Source of the DNA: an uncultured beta proteobacterium
GTDB lineage: Bacteria; Pseudomonadota; Gammaproteobacteria; Burkholderiales; Burkholderiaceae
Direction: 5' to 3'
Assembly: GCA_903867305.1 (NCBI GenBank)
Contig: CAIPQU010000050.1
Coordinates: 1-60,124 of the forward strand
Length of the DNA: 60,124 bases
This document shows positions 26,083 through 34,047 of this stretch, one piece after another. Each line of letters begins with the position of its first letter. Within the stretch, counting starts at the first letter, position 1. Under the pieces are notes generated by a model that made no database searches, was not told the DNA's origin, and was given only the letters and a program-made list of their open reading frames with translations. Made by a program: the position numbers and the translations under genes.

Positions 26083-26142
26083 ATGGAGTAATTAATCGTG
26101 TTTGATAAATGCTCATCCCCCGATTATGGTGAAGAGCCGATA

Positions 26143-26165
26143 TTTTGTGCTACGACTGTGCTACG
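26143..26165. repeat. Paired 11-bp repeats at the island right edge
   Basis: TTTTGTGCTAC (26143-26153) is followed at 12-bp period by GACTGTGCTAC (26155-26165). The same arrangement is at the left edge (17903-17925: CTTTGTGCTAC, TTTTGTGCTAC). Such paired direct repeats beside tRNA att sites resemble integrase arm-binding sites; that reading is inference. Confidence 0.6.
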
Positions 26166-26197
26166 GCTTAAGTTAGCGTTTACTACAGCTAAAACAC

Positions 26198-26282
26198 TGG
26201 TGCCGCGGGACGGACTCGAACCGTCACACCTTGCGGCGGGAGATTTTGAGTCTCCTGTGTCTACCAATTTCACCACCGCGGC
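26198..26282 (-). tRNA. tRNA-Leu (CAA anticodon)
   Basis: The 85-nt gene has a perfect 7-bp acceptor stem (GCCGCGG/CCGCGGC), the D-arm TGGTGAAATTGGTAGACAC, anticodon stem GGAGA/TCTCC with loop CTCAAAA (anticodon CAA), a long variable arm as in class II tRNAs, T-arm GACGG-TTCGAGT-CCGTC, discriminator A and encoded CCA (26198-26200). It is the intact end of the island; its 3' half was probably supplied by the incoming DNA. Confidence 0.95.
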
Positions 26283-26347
26283 TATAAGACCAACATTATG
26301 ACATGCCTATCAATGTGACTGCAAACATTTCAATCACGACGGCTCAA

Positions 26348-26373
26348 TTGCCACCCACCAAAGTAGGTGGCAA
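26348..26373. terminator. Hairpin after the quinone reductase gene
   Basis: TTGCCACC (26348-26355) pairs with GGTGGCAA (26366-26373) around a 10-nt loop, just past the end of the minus-strand reductase gene. There is no good T-run on the minus strand, so termination is plausible but weakly supported. Confidence 0.45.
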
Positions 26374-26380
26374 AACCAAT

Positions 26381-27367
26381 TTAAGGTATTAAAATAATTG
26401 AACCTGTCGTTTTGCGTTCTTCCATGTCACGCTGTGCTTGAGCAGCTTGTTCCAATGGGTAGCGCTTAGAAATATCTATTTTGACTTGGCCACTCATCAC
26501 TCGATTAAATAAGTCTGCAGCCATCGGCTCTAAAAGCTCACGATTCAGGACATAGGTGGTCAAGGTAGGACGAGTAACCTTTATGGAACCTTTACCAGCT
26601 AATATTGAAACATCCAGGGGAGGCACTGGTCCTGAGGCGTTTCCAAAAGTTACCATCGTCCCAAGCGGTGATAAACAGTCCAAAGATTTCATAAAGGTAT
26701 CTTTACCAATCGAGTCATACACGACCGGAACACCCTTACCACCAGTTATTTCACGAACACGTTTCACAAAGTCTTCTTCACGGTACAAAATTGTGTAGTC
26801 ACAACCCAAAGACTTGGCTAATGCGGCTTTTTCTGGGCTACCAACGGTGCCAATCGTGATGGCTCCAAGAGCCTTTAACCATTGACAAGCAATCGAACCA
26901 ACTCCACCAGCGGCGGCATGGAAAAGTACGGTGTCACCTTTCTGAACTTTATAGGTACTATTGAGTAGGTATTGAACAGTCATACCCTGCAACATCATGG
27001 AAGCAGCTTGCTCAAAACTAATTGCATCAGGTAGCTTAATTAAAATATCTGCTGGCATCACGCGAGCTTGAGCATAGGAGCCAGCTGGACGACCTGCGTA
27101 AGCAACACGGTCACCTACCTTCACATGGGTAACGCCAGGACCTACTTTTTCAATCACACCAGCACCTTCTTGACCCATGCCAGCTGGTAGCGGTACAGGA
27201 TATAAGCCTATACGAAAATAAATATCTAAAAAGTTCACCCCAATCGCATGTTGACGAATCAGTACTTCCCCAGGACCAGGTTCGCCTAGCTCAACATCAA
27301 CGTATTCAAGGACTTCTGGTCCGCCAACTTTGCTCATGCGGATTGCTTTTACTGTATTTGCTGCCAT
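26381..27367 (-). CDS. Quinone oxidoreductase (medium-chain reductase, QOR type)
   Basis: NADPH-dependent reduction of quinones. The 328-residue product has the GroES-like N-terminal domain ([33 protein letters not shown], written in part) and a Rossmann domain with the [19 protein letters not shown] dinucleotide motif near 150. The structural-zinc cysteines of alcohol dehydrogenases are absent, as in zinc-free quinone reductases. It is divergent from yebC, separated by a 90-bp gap holding both promoters. Confidence 0.9.
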   Translation of the reverse strand: MAANTVKAIRMSKVGGPEVLEYVDVELGEPGPGEVLIRQHAIGVNFLDIYFRIGLYPVPLPAGMGQEGAGVIEKVGPGVTHVKVGDRVAYAGRPAGSYAQARVMPADILIKLPDAISFEQAASMMLQGMTVQYLLNSTYKVQKGDTVLFHAAAGGVGSIACQWLKALGAITIGTVGSPEKAALAKSLGCDYTILYREEDFVKRVREITGGKGVPVVYDSIGKDTFMKSLDCLSPLGTMVTFGNASGPVPPLDVSILAGKGSIKVTRPTLTTYVLNRELLEPMAADLFNRVMSGQVKIDISKRYPLEQAAQAQRDMEERKTTGSIILIP

Positions 27368-27457
27368 GAAAAATCTCCTTTTATGGGTTTACTTTTGAAA
27401 TTGCCTAAAATTAACATATTACACAAGTCAAACAAAGTTTATTTGAAAGGATTTATT

Positions 27458-28183
27458 ATGGCCGGACATTCCAAATGGGCCAATATTCAACACCGAAAAG
27501 GTCGTCAAGATGAAAAAAGAGGTAAAGTCTGGACCAAAATCATTCGTGAAGTAACCGTTGCCGCAAAGCTAGGTGGTGGTGATGTCAACAATAACCCCCG
27601 ATTAAGGCTGGCGATGGATAAAGCGAATGACGCCAATATGCCTAAAGAGAATATTACGAGGGCGATACAAAAAGGAACTGGTTCACTCGAGGGAGTCAAT
27701 TACGAGGAAATCCGTTATGAAGGCTACGGACCTGGGGGCGTGGCTGTGATGTTAGATTGTTTAACTGATAATAAAACTCGTACCGTCGCCGAAGTTCGGC
27801 ATGCTTTTTCCAAAAATGGGGGCAATTTAGGTACTGATGGTAGCGTTTCCTATCTCTTTACTCATTGTGGGCAATTGATGTTCGCACCAGACGTCGATGA
27901 AAATCAATTGATGGATGCAGCCCTTGAAGCAGGCGCTGATGATGTTATCGTGCACGAGGATGACTCAAAAGAAGTGATTACGCCGCCAGCAGAATTTTCT
28001 AGTGTGAAAGATACTCTACTAAAATCTGGCTTTACACCAGAATTTGGGGAAGTGATCATGCGCGCCGGAACAGAAACTGAACTAACCGGAGATGCCGCTC
28101 TAACTATGCAAAAATTATTAGATGCATTAGAAAATCTAGATGATGTACAAAATGTGTACTCTAATGCTAGTTTTAATGAATAA
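27458..28183 (+). CDS. yebC: YebC/PmpR-family protein
   Basis: The 241-residue product starts [20 protein letters not shown], the family's hallmark N-terminus, with [19 protein letters not shown] near 100. Members act as DNA-binding regulators or, in some paralogues, relieve ribosome stalling; which applies here is not visible. The ATG at 27458 follows an AAAGG ribosome binding site and is preferred over an in-frame start 75 bp upstream. It leads into purD after 11 bp. Confidence 0.93.
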   Translation: MAGHSKWANIQHRKGRQDEKRGKVWTKIIREVTVAAKLGGGDVNNNPRLRLAMDKANDANMPKENITRAIQKGTGSLEGVNYEEIRYEGYGPGGVAVMLDCLTDNKTRTVAEVRHAFSKNGGNLGTDGSVSYLFTHCGQLMFAPDVDENQLMDAALEAGADDVIVHEDDSKEVITPPAEFSSVKDTLLKSGFTPEFGEVIMRAGTETELTGDAALTMQKLLDALENLDDVQNVYSNASFNE

Positions 28184-28194
28184 TTAGGATATTT

Positions 28195-29475
28195 ATGAAG
28201 ATATTAGTTGTTGGTTCAGGTGGTCGAGAGCATGCTTTAGCTTGGCAAATTGCTAAATCACCAAAAGTTCAAATGGTTTATGTTGCACCAGGAAATGGTG
28301 GAACACCTCATGAAACCAAAAACCTTCATGGTATTACCAATATATCTATCACTGATATCAATGATCTCGCCCAGTTTAGTATTGATGAAAAAATTGATTA
28401 CACCGTTGTCGGTCCTGAAAAACCTCTATCAGAGGGAATTGTTGATTTATTTCGCTCTATGGGGTTAAAAATCTTTGGCCCGACCAAAAAAGCAGCGCAA
28501 TTAGAGTCATCCAAAGATTTTGCTAAAGCATTTATGAAGCGCCATGCCATACCAACGGCCGATTATGCAACGTTTCATGAAGCAGCAGCGGCTCATGAAT
28601 ACATTGAGCAAAAAGGCGCTCCCATTGTGATTAAAGCCGATGGACTAGCTGCAGGTAAAGGAGTGGTTGTAGCGATGACACTGGAAGATGCGCATCAAGC
28701 TGTGGAGATGATGCTCAGTGACAATCAATTAGGTGATGCAGGTGCAAGAGTAGTGATTGAAGAATTCTTAATGGGGGAAGAAGCCAGCTTTATCGTGATG
28801 GTAGATGGTAAAAACATCTTAGCTCTTGCGACTAGCCAAGACCATAAAAGACTAAAGGATCATGATGAGGGCCCGAATACAGGCGGAATGGGAGCCTATT
28901 CTCCAGCGCCAGTAGTAACTCCAGAAATACATGCCAAAGTGCTTCGGGAAATTATTAAGCCCACGGTTCAGGGGATGGAGCAAGATGGAATCCCCTATAC
29001 CGGCTTTTTATATGCCGGATTAATGATTGATGCGAATAAGAATGTAAAGACGCTTGAATTTAATTGCCGTATGGGAGATCCCGAAACTCAACCGATTATG
29101 GCGCGTCTGAAAAGTGATTTCGTGGATGTCTTAATCCACGCAGAACGACAATCCCTCGACGAAGTTGAATTAGAATGGGATCATCGGGTAGCCCTTGGGG
29201 TAGTGATGGCATCCTATAATTATCCAAATACGCCTAGAATAGGAGACGAAATTAGCGGTATACCCCAAGAAAATGAGTCTCAAGTTATCTTTCATGCGGG
29301 TACTACTTTGAAAGATGGCAAACTTGTAACGAATGGTGGTCGTGTGTTGTGTGTCGTTGGACTGGATGGGAACGTAAAGGGTGCCCAAACTCGAGCATAT
29401 GATGCTGTTTCTAAAATCCGTTTTGATGGTGCTCAATATCGAAATGATATCGGTTACCGTGCAATTAAAAAATAA
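28195..29475 (+). CDS. purD: Phosphoribosylamine-glycine ligase
   Basis: Second step of purine synthesis: joins glycine to 5-phosphoribosylamine using ATP. The 426-residue product has the N-terminal VVGSGGREHALAW motif, an ATP-grasp core (APIVIKADGLAAGKGVVVA near 142) and the signature HDEGPNTGGMGAYSPAP near 223-239. It is first of a close-packed operon; hemF starts 3 bp after its stop. Confidence 0.96.
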   Translation: MKILVVGSGGREHALAWQIAKSPKVQMVYVAPGNGGTPHETKNLHGITNISITDINDLAQFSIDEKIDYTVVGPEKPLSEGIVDLFRSMGLKIFGPTKKAAQLESSKDFAKAFMKRHAIPTADYATFHEAAAAHEYIEQKGAPIVIKADGLAAGKGVVVAMTLEDAHQAVEMMLSDNQLGDAGARVVIEEFLMGEEASFIVMVDGKNILALATSQDHKRLKDHDEGPNTGGMGAYSPAPVVTPEIHAKVLREIIKPTVQGMEQDGIPYTGFLYAGLMIDANKNVKTLEFNCRMGDPETQPIMARLKSDFVDVLIHAERQSLDEVELEWDHRVALGVVMASYNYPNTPRIGDEISGIPQENESQVIFHAGTTLKDGKLVTNGGRVLCVVGLDGNVKGAQTRAYDAVSKIRFDGAQYRNDIGYRAIKK

Positions 29476-29478
29476 ATA

Positions 29479-30396
29479 ATGACTATTGAAATTAACGAAC
29501 TAAAGCATTTTTTCTGGGGATTACAAGATTACATCACCTCGACGATCGGGGAATTCGATGGTAAGTCGTTTATCAGTGATGAGTGGAGCAAGCCTAGTGA
29601 TAGCCCGCTGCAAGGCTACGGCAGAACGATGCTCATCGAAAAAGGCCATTTTTTAGAGCGTGGGGGCGTAGCATTTTCACATGTGAGTGGAAAAAAATTA
29701 CCCCCATCCGCAACCGCTATGCGTCCAGAAATCGCTGGTGGAAGCTTTGAAGCCATTGGGGTCTCTCTCGTATTTCACCCCTATAACCCTAAAGTACCGA
29801 CGGTACACATGAACATTCGCTGCCTAGTAGTTCAAAAAGATGGCGTTGAGCCAGTCTGGTGGTTTGGAGGTGGTATGGATCTGACTCCATATTACGGAGA
29901 TATTGAGGACTGTAAACATTTTCATCAAACGTGCAAGAATACCCTTGATGCCTTTGATACAAAATACTACCCCCTCTTTAAAAAGAATTGTGATGCGTAC
30001 TTTTATTTACCTCATCGACAAGAACCACGAGGTATTGGAGGGATTTTCTTCGATGACTTTAGCGAACTTGGTTTTGCACAAAGTTTTGCTATGACCCAAG
30101 CTGTGGGGAAATCTTTAATCGACGCTTATCTACCGATCGCTCAAAAGAATTTTAAAATGCCATATACCCCTGAAGAAAAAGAGTTTCAAGAATATCGTCG
30201 TGGTCGGTATGCAGAATTTAACCTCGTTCATGACCGTGGAACCCATTTTGGTTTGCAATCGGGTGGGCGTACTGAGTCCATTCTCATGTCGATGCCTCCG
30301 ATTGCTCGCTGGCAATATCAACGACCAATTCCACCAGGAAGTCCTGAATTTGAATTAACTGACTTTTTCCTCAAGCCGCAAGATTGGCTAAAATGA
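29479..30396 (+). CDS. hemF: Oxygen-dependent coproporphyrinogen III oxidase
   Basis: Oxidative decarboxylation of coproporphyrinogen III to protoporphyrinogen IX in heme synthesis, using O2. The 305-residue product has WWFGGGMDLTPYYG near 127, LPHRQEPRGIGGIFFDDF near 178 and EFNLVHDRGTHFGLQSGGR near 246, all diagnostic. It overlaps nadD by 4 bp (ATGA). It implies aerobic heme synthesis. Confidence 0.96.
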   Translation: MTIEINELKHFFWGLQDYITSTIGEFDGKSFISDEWSKPSDSPLQGYGRTMLIEKGHFLERGGVAFSHVSGKKLPPSATAMRPEIAGGSFEAIGVSLVFHPYNPKVPTVHMNIRCLVVQKDGVEPVWWFGGGMDLTPYYGDIEDCKHFHQTCKNTLDAFDTKYYPLFKKNCDAYFYLPHRQEPRGIGGIFFDDFSELGFAQSFAMTQAVGKSLIDAYLPIAQKNFKMPYTPEEKEFQEYRRGRYAEFNLVHDRGTHFGLQSGGRTESILMSMPPIARWQYQRPIPPGSPEFELTDFFLKPQDWLK

Positions 30397-31097
30397 TCGG
30401 GATATTAGGGGGTACCTTTGATCCACCTCATTGGGGTCACGTTAAATTAGCTCAAAATTTTGTTGAAATTTTGAAATTGGATGAACTCCTATGGTTACCC
30501 GCAGGCCAACCCTGGCAAAAAAGTACACATATCACTCCCGCAAACATGCGGTATGAACTCACCCAAGCAGCAACAGCTGATCTCAAGACGCTTTTATTTG
30601 ATACCGAAAATAAAACCAATATTGGGGTAAGTCGTATTGAGCTTGATCGGCAAGGCCCTAGTTATACGATTGATACCGCAAGAGAACTCCGCCAGTTATA
30701 CGGGCCTGATCAATCCATTGTATGGTTGATGGGAGCAGATACCTATCAAAACATGCCAACTTGGAATGATTGGCAAATGCTTCCTGATTATTTGCATCTC
30801 GCCGTTGCTAGTAGAAGGCTTTCACCTTCTTCGGTCAACGCAAATATCAATCCAGAACATCCTCAAACTATTTATGAAATGATTGAATTATTTGATCAAC
30901 GAATCACCGATAATGTTCATGAGTTAACGAATTCACCACATGGTAAGGTATTTTTTGATGAGCACTTTCATGTGGATTTATCTTCTACCTATTTACGTGA
31001 GCAATTTGCTCAAAAAGCTGGTCGAGCTGAACTCGCCGAATCTTTATCCCCACAAGTGCTAGACTACATTGAGTCGCATAAAATCTATCAACTATAA
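30393..31097 (+). CDS. nadD: Nicotinate-nucleotide adenylyltransferase
   Basis: Makes nicotinate adenine dinucleotide for NAD. The 234-residue product starts MIGILGGTFDPPHWGHVKLA with the HxGH nucleotidyltransferase motif, has DTARELRQLYG and WLMGADTYQNMPTW in the middle, and ends with SSTYLREQ (the ISSTxIR-type motif). I start at the ATG overlapping the hemF stop; a TTG 9 bp upstream is possible. It is followed by rsfS, its usual neighbour. Confidence 0.94.
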   Translation: MIGILGGTFDPPHWGHVKLAQNFVEILKLDELLWLPAGQPWQKSTHITPANMRYELTQAATADLKTLLFDTENKTNIGVSRIELDRQGPSYTIDTARELRQLYGPDQSIVWLMGADTYQNMPTWNDWQMLPDYLHLAVASRRLSPSSVNANINPEHPQTIYEMIELFDQRITDNVHELTNSPHGKVFFDEHFHVDLSSTYLREQFAQKAGRAELAESLSPQVLDYIESHKIYQL

Positions 31098-31124
31098 AAC
31101 CCTTTAAAGGAAAAATTTTTACGC

Positions 31125-31523
31125 ATGGAATTAAGAAAACTGCAACGTGTTGTGATCGATGCCTTAGAAGATGTAAAAGCAGTTGATATTCGTGTTTTTG
31201 ATACGTCCAAATTAACGGATTTATTTGATCGAGTCATCATTGCAACGGGCAATAGTAATCGTCAGTCGAGGTCTTTAGCTTTTTCTGTGAGTTCTCGTGT
31301 AAAAGAAAAAGGTGGGGAAGTGATCTCGATCGAGGGTCTAGACACTGGCGAATGGGTTTTAGTTGATTGTGGTGATGTGGTTGTACATATCCTTCAACCA
31401 GCCATTCGTGCCTATTATCAACTCGAAGGTATGTGGGGTGGTAAACCCGTTCGAGTCAAGTTAAGTGCTAAAAGTGGTCCAACCAGTGGGCCTATGGAGT
31501 TTAGCGACGACCTGGATGAGTAA
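31125..31523 (+). CDS. rsfS: Ribosome silencing factor RsfS
   Basis: Binds L14 on the 50S subunit and blocks joining to 30S in stationary phase. The 132-residue product matches the family core: ALEDVKAVDIRVFDTSKLTDLFD, then IIATGNSNRQSRSLAFSV, and VLVDCGDVVVHI near 83-94, with YYQLEGMWG near 99. The stop overlaps the rlmH ATG by 1 bp, the usual coupling in proteobacteria. Confidence 0.94.
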   Translation: MELRKLQRVVIDALEDVKAVDIRVFDTSKLTDLFDRVIIATGNSNRQSRSLAFSVSSRVKEKGGEVISIEGLDTGEWVLVDCGDVVVHILQPAIRAYYQLEGMWGGKPVRVKLSAKSGPTSGPMEFSDDLDE

Positions 31524-31966
31524 TGAAAATTTTCATTATTGCAGTAAGTCACAAAATGCCCATCTGGGTAGAAACTGCAATCCAAGATTACTGCAAAAGA
31601 ATGCCTAAAGAAGTTCCCATTATTATTAAAGAAATAAAACCAGATATCAGCCCAGCAAAAGAAGCGATCAAGATTCAGGAGCAGTTACCGAAAAATGCGT
31701 TCATAATTGCCCTCGATGAACGAGGTAAAGATATCACAACGATGCAACTCTCAGAACATATGTCTCAATGGCAACAGTTGGGCAAAGATATCTATTTAAT
31801 TATTGGGGGAGCCGATGGTCTCGATTCCACCTTTAAAAAAACCTGCGCTGCGATGTTCAGATTATCAAGCCTGACTCTACCTCACGCTATGGCAAGACTG
31901 CTTCTCGTAGAACAACTGTATCGTTCTTGGACGATTTTACAAAATCATCCTTACCACCGCGAATAA
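31523..31966 (+). CDS. rlmH: 23S rRNA pseudouridine-1915 N3-methyltransferase
   Basis: SPOUT-class methyltransferase for helix 69 of 23S rRNA. The 147-residue product has the family features: ALDERGKDITTMQLSEHM near 73, the S-adenosylmethionine knot loop YLIIGGADGL near 97, LSSLTLPHAMARLLLVEQLYR near 115 and a terminal YHRE. It is 12 bp before maf. Confidence 0.95.
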   Translation: MKIFIIAVSHKMPIWVETAIQDYCKRMPKEVPIIIKEIKPDISPAKEAIKIQEQLPKNAFIIALDERGKDITTMQLSEHMSQWQQLGKDIYLIIGGADGLDSTFKKTCAAMFRLSSLTLPHAMARLLLVEQLYRSWTILQNHPYHRE

Positions 31967-31978
31967 TCACGAACAATC

Positions 31979-32602
31979 ATGCTCTACCTGGCCTCTCAAA
32001 GCCCTCGGCGACAATCGATACTCAAAGACCTAGGAGTAAAGTTTGAGTTACTTGTTCCGTCTGACGATGAAAATGCTGAGGCTTTAGAAATCGTTTTACC
32101 TCAAGAGCGTTCTATAGACTATGTAAGTCGTGTTACTTTGGCGAAATTAGAGGCCGCTGTCATTCGTCTAAAAAGTAGAAGGCTCGACTGGCAACCGATT
32201 CTTTGTTCTGACACGACAGTGTCGATTCATTTATCGGATCAAGATATCATTTTGGGTAAACCAAATAATGATGCTCATGCCTTAGAAATACTGCTTAAAC
32301 TGAATCAAAAGAAGCACCAAGTCCACACGGCTGTTGCTATTCAAATGCAGCCACAGTCTCGACCAGAGATTTTACTGAGCTCCTCAGATGTCTATTTTGC
32401 CAATAATTCTTTGGAGAAACTTAAGGCTTATGTCGCCACTAAAGAGCCACAAGGTAAAGCTGGGGCGTATGCTATCCAAGGTATAGGATCCTGTCTCATT
32501 CAAAAAATTGAAGGTAGTCATAGCTCCATCATGGGCCTACCGATTTATGAAACCTGCTTACTTTTAGAAAAGGCGGCAATTCCGTATATCCTATCCACAT
32601 GA
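31979..32602 (+). CDS. maf: Maf family nucleotide pyrophosphatase
   Basis: Hydrolyses non-canonical nucleoside triphosphates (dTTP/UTP, or 7-methyl-GTP depending on subtype). The 207-residue product starts LYLASQSPRRQSIL, the Maf signature, with ILCSDTTVSIHLSDQDIILGKP near 76 and GKAGAYAIQGIGSCLI near 160 carrying the catalytic region. AYAIQG is more like the dTTP/UTP subtype (YhdE); the assignment is tentative. It overlaps rng by 4 bp. Confidence 0.92.
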   Translation: MLYLASQSPRRQSILKDLGVKFELLVPSDDENAEALEIVLPQERSIDYVSRVTLAKLEAAVIRLKSRRLDWQPILCSDTTVSIHLSDQDIILGKPNNDAHALEILLKLNQKKHQVHTAVAIQMQPQSRPEILLSSSDVYFANNSLEKLKAYVATKEPQGKAGAYAIQGIGSCLIQKIEGSHSSIMGLPIYETCLLLEKAAIPYILST

Positions 32603-34047
32603 ATGAAGAAATTTTAATTAACTTTACGCCTCAAGAAACCAGGGTCGCCTTAGTCAACCACGGTGAAGTTCAAGAGTTACTCATTGAACGATCTCAAAAT
32701 CGAGGGATCGTTGGTAATATTTATCTTGGAAAAGTCATCCGCGTCTTACCAGGTATGCAATCTGCTTTTGTAGATATAGGAATGGATAAATCGGCATTTA
32801 TTCATATTGCGGATATTTACAACGCCCAAGATCAACCCATCGAAAAAGTCGTGTTCGATGGGCAAACTATTCTCGTTCAAGTACTCAAGGATCCCTTGGG
32901 AACTAAAGGTGCCCGCCTGACAAGTCACATCAGTATTGCGGGACGTAACTTGGTCTACCTGCCCTTAGATGCTAAAACTGGGCAAATTGGTATTTCTCAG
33001 CGAATTACCAATGAGGAAGATCGTGATAACTTAAAAAAACGTGTTCGAGAGCTTGTTGAACAAGAAATTATTGGCAGTCTGATTGTTAGAACTAGTGCTG
33101 AAGAAGCGACCAATGAAGATCTCAAGCAAGATCTCGATTATCTGTTGCTAACTTGGTCAAGGATTCATGATCAAACACTAAAAAAACCTGCTCCTTCTAA
33201 AGTCTATGAAGAGCTCAACCTGATCGAACGTGTAATGCGGGATATTGCAGATGAGTCTACTCAACAAATTCGTATTGACTCCACCGAAAACCATGCAAAA
33301 TTGCAACAATTTGCTTTGACCTATATGCCAAAACTAGTCAATAAGGTACAACTTTATCGTGGTGAACGACCATTATTTGACCTGTTTGATATTGAGAATG
33401 AAATCAATCTTGCATTACACCGACGTGTAAATTTAAAGTCAGGCGGCTATTTGATGATTGACCAAACAGAGTCAATGACGACAATCGATGTAAATACCGG
33501 CAGTTATATTGGTGCAAAAACTTTTGTTGATACGATTTATAAAACGAATCTTGAGGCTGCCAAGGCCATCGCTAGACAATTGCGCTTACGAAATCTAGGT
33601 GGCATCATCATTGTTGATTTTATCGATATGAACATCGCAGAACATCAAGCAGCAGTTCTGTCTGAACTGCAACGTAGTTTGGCATTTGACCGAATGAAAA
33701 CAACCGTTAATCAGTTTTCGAATCTAGGACTCGTGGAGATGACCAGAAAACGTACTCGCGAATCATTAGCTCACCAGCTATGTCAACCCTGTCCAGTTTG
33801 TGATGGCATCGGTGAAGTGAAAACACCACAAACAATTTGCTATGAAATCCTTCGAGAAATTGTGCGTGAACACCGGCAATTTAATCCCAAAGAATTTCGA
33901 ATTGTAGCTTCGCCAGATGTGATCGATATGTTCCTAGAGGAGCAAAGCCAATACCTAACAGAACTCAGCGCGTTTATTAATAAACCCATACGCCTGCGTG
34001 CTGAAGGAAGCTTTTCTCAAGAACACTACGATATCGTCTTACTTTAA
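32599..34047 (+). CDS. rng: Ribonuclease G
   Basis: Endonuclease for 16S rRNA 5' maturation and mRNA decay. The 482-residue product (shorter than RNase E and without its scaffold tail) has an S1 domain (about 38-125; GNIYLGKVIRVLPGMQSAFVDIG), a catalytic DNase I-like part with TTIDVNTGSY near 299 and IIVDFIDM near 341, and the zinc-link CPVC near 400. It is last of the purD operon and overlaps the convergent msbA by 4 bp. Confidence 0.95.
   Translation: MNEEILINFTPQETRVALVNHGEVQELLIERSQNRGIVGNIYLGKVIRVLPGMQSAFVDIGMDKSAFIHIADIYNAQDQPIEKVVFDGQTILVQVLKDPLGTKGARLTSHISIAGRNLVYLPLDAKTGQIGISQRITNEEDRDNLKKRVRELVEQEIIGSLIVRTSAEEATNEDLKQDLDYLLLTWSRIHDQTLKKPAPSKVYEELNLIERVMRDIADESTQQIRIDSTENHAKLQQFALTYMPKLVNKVQLYRGERPLFDLFDIENEINLALHRRVNLKSGGYLMIDQTESMTTIDVNTGSYIGAKTFVDTIYKTNLEAAKAIARQLRLRNLGGIIIVDFIDMNIAEHQAAVLSELQRSLAFDRMKTTVNQFSNLGLVEMTRKRTRESLAHQLCQPCPVCDGIGEVKTPQTICYEILREIVREHRQFNPKEFRIVASPDVIDMFLEEQSQYLTELSAFINKPIRLRAEGSFSQEHYDIVLL

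Larger units (their letters stand above)
17794..26282. mobile_element. tRNA-Leu-bounded genomic island carrying the sulfate-assimilation operon
   Basis: An intact tRNA-Leu (26198-26282, minus strand) has the island on its 3' side, and a second tRNA-Leu 3' fragment in the same orientation marks the far end (17794-17846). That is the footprint of tyrosine-recombinase integration into a tRNA 3' half. Inside each edge is a pair of TTTTGTGCTAC-type repeats with 12-bp period (17903-17925 and 26143-26165). The cargo runs from a truncated cbiX to a truncated, stop-containing cysB. No integrase gene remains, so the island looks immobile now. The end points within the repeats are approximate. Confidence 0.75.
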
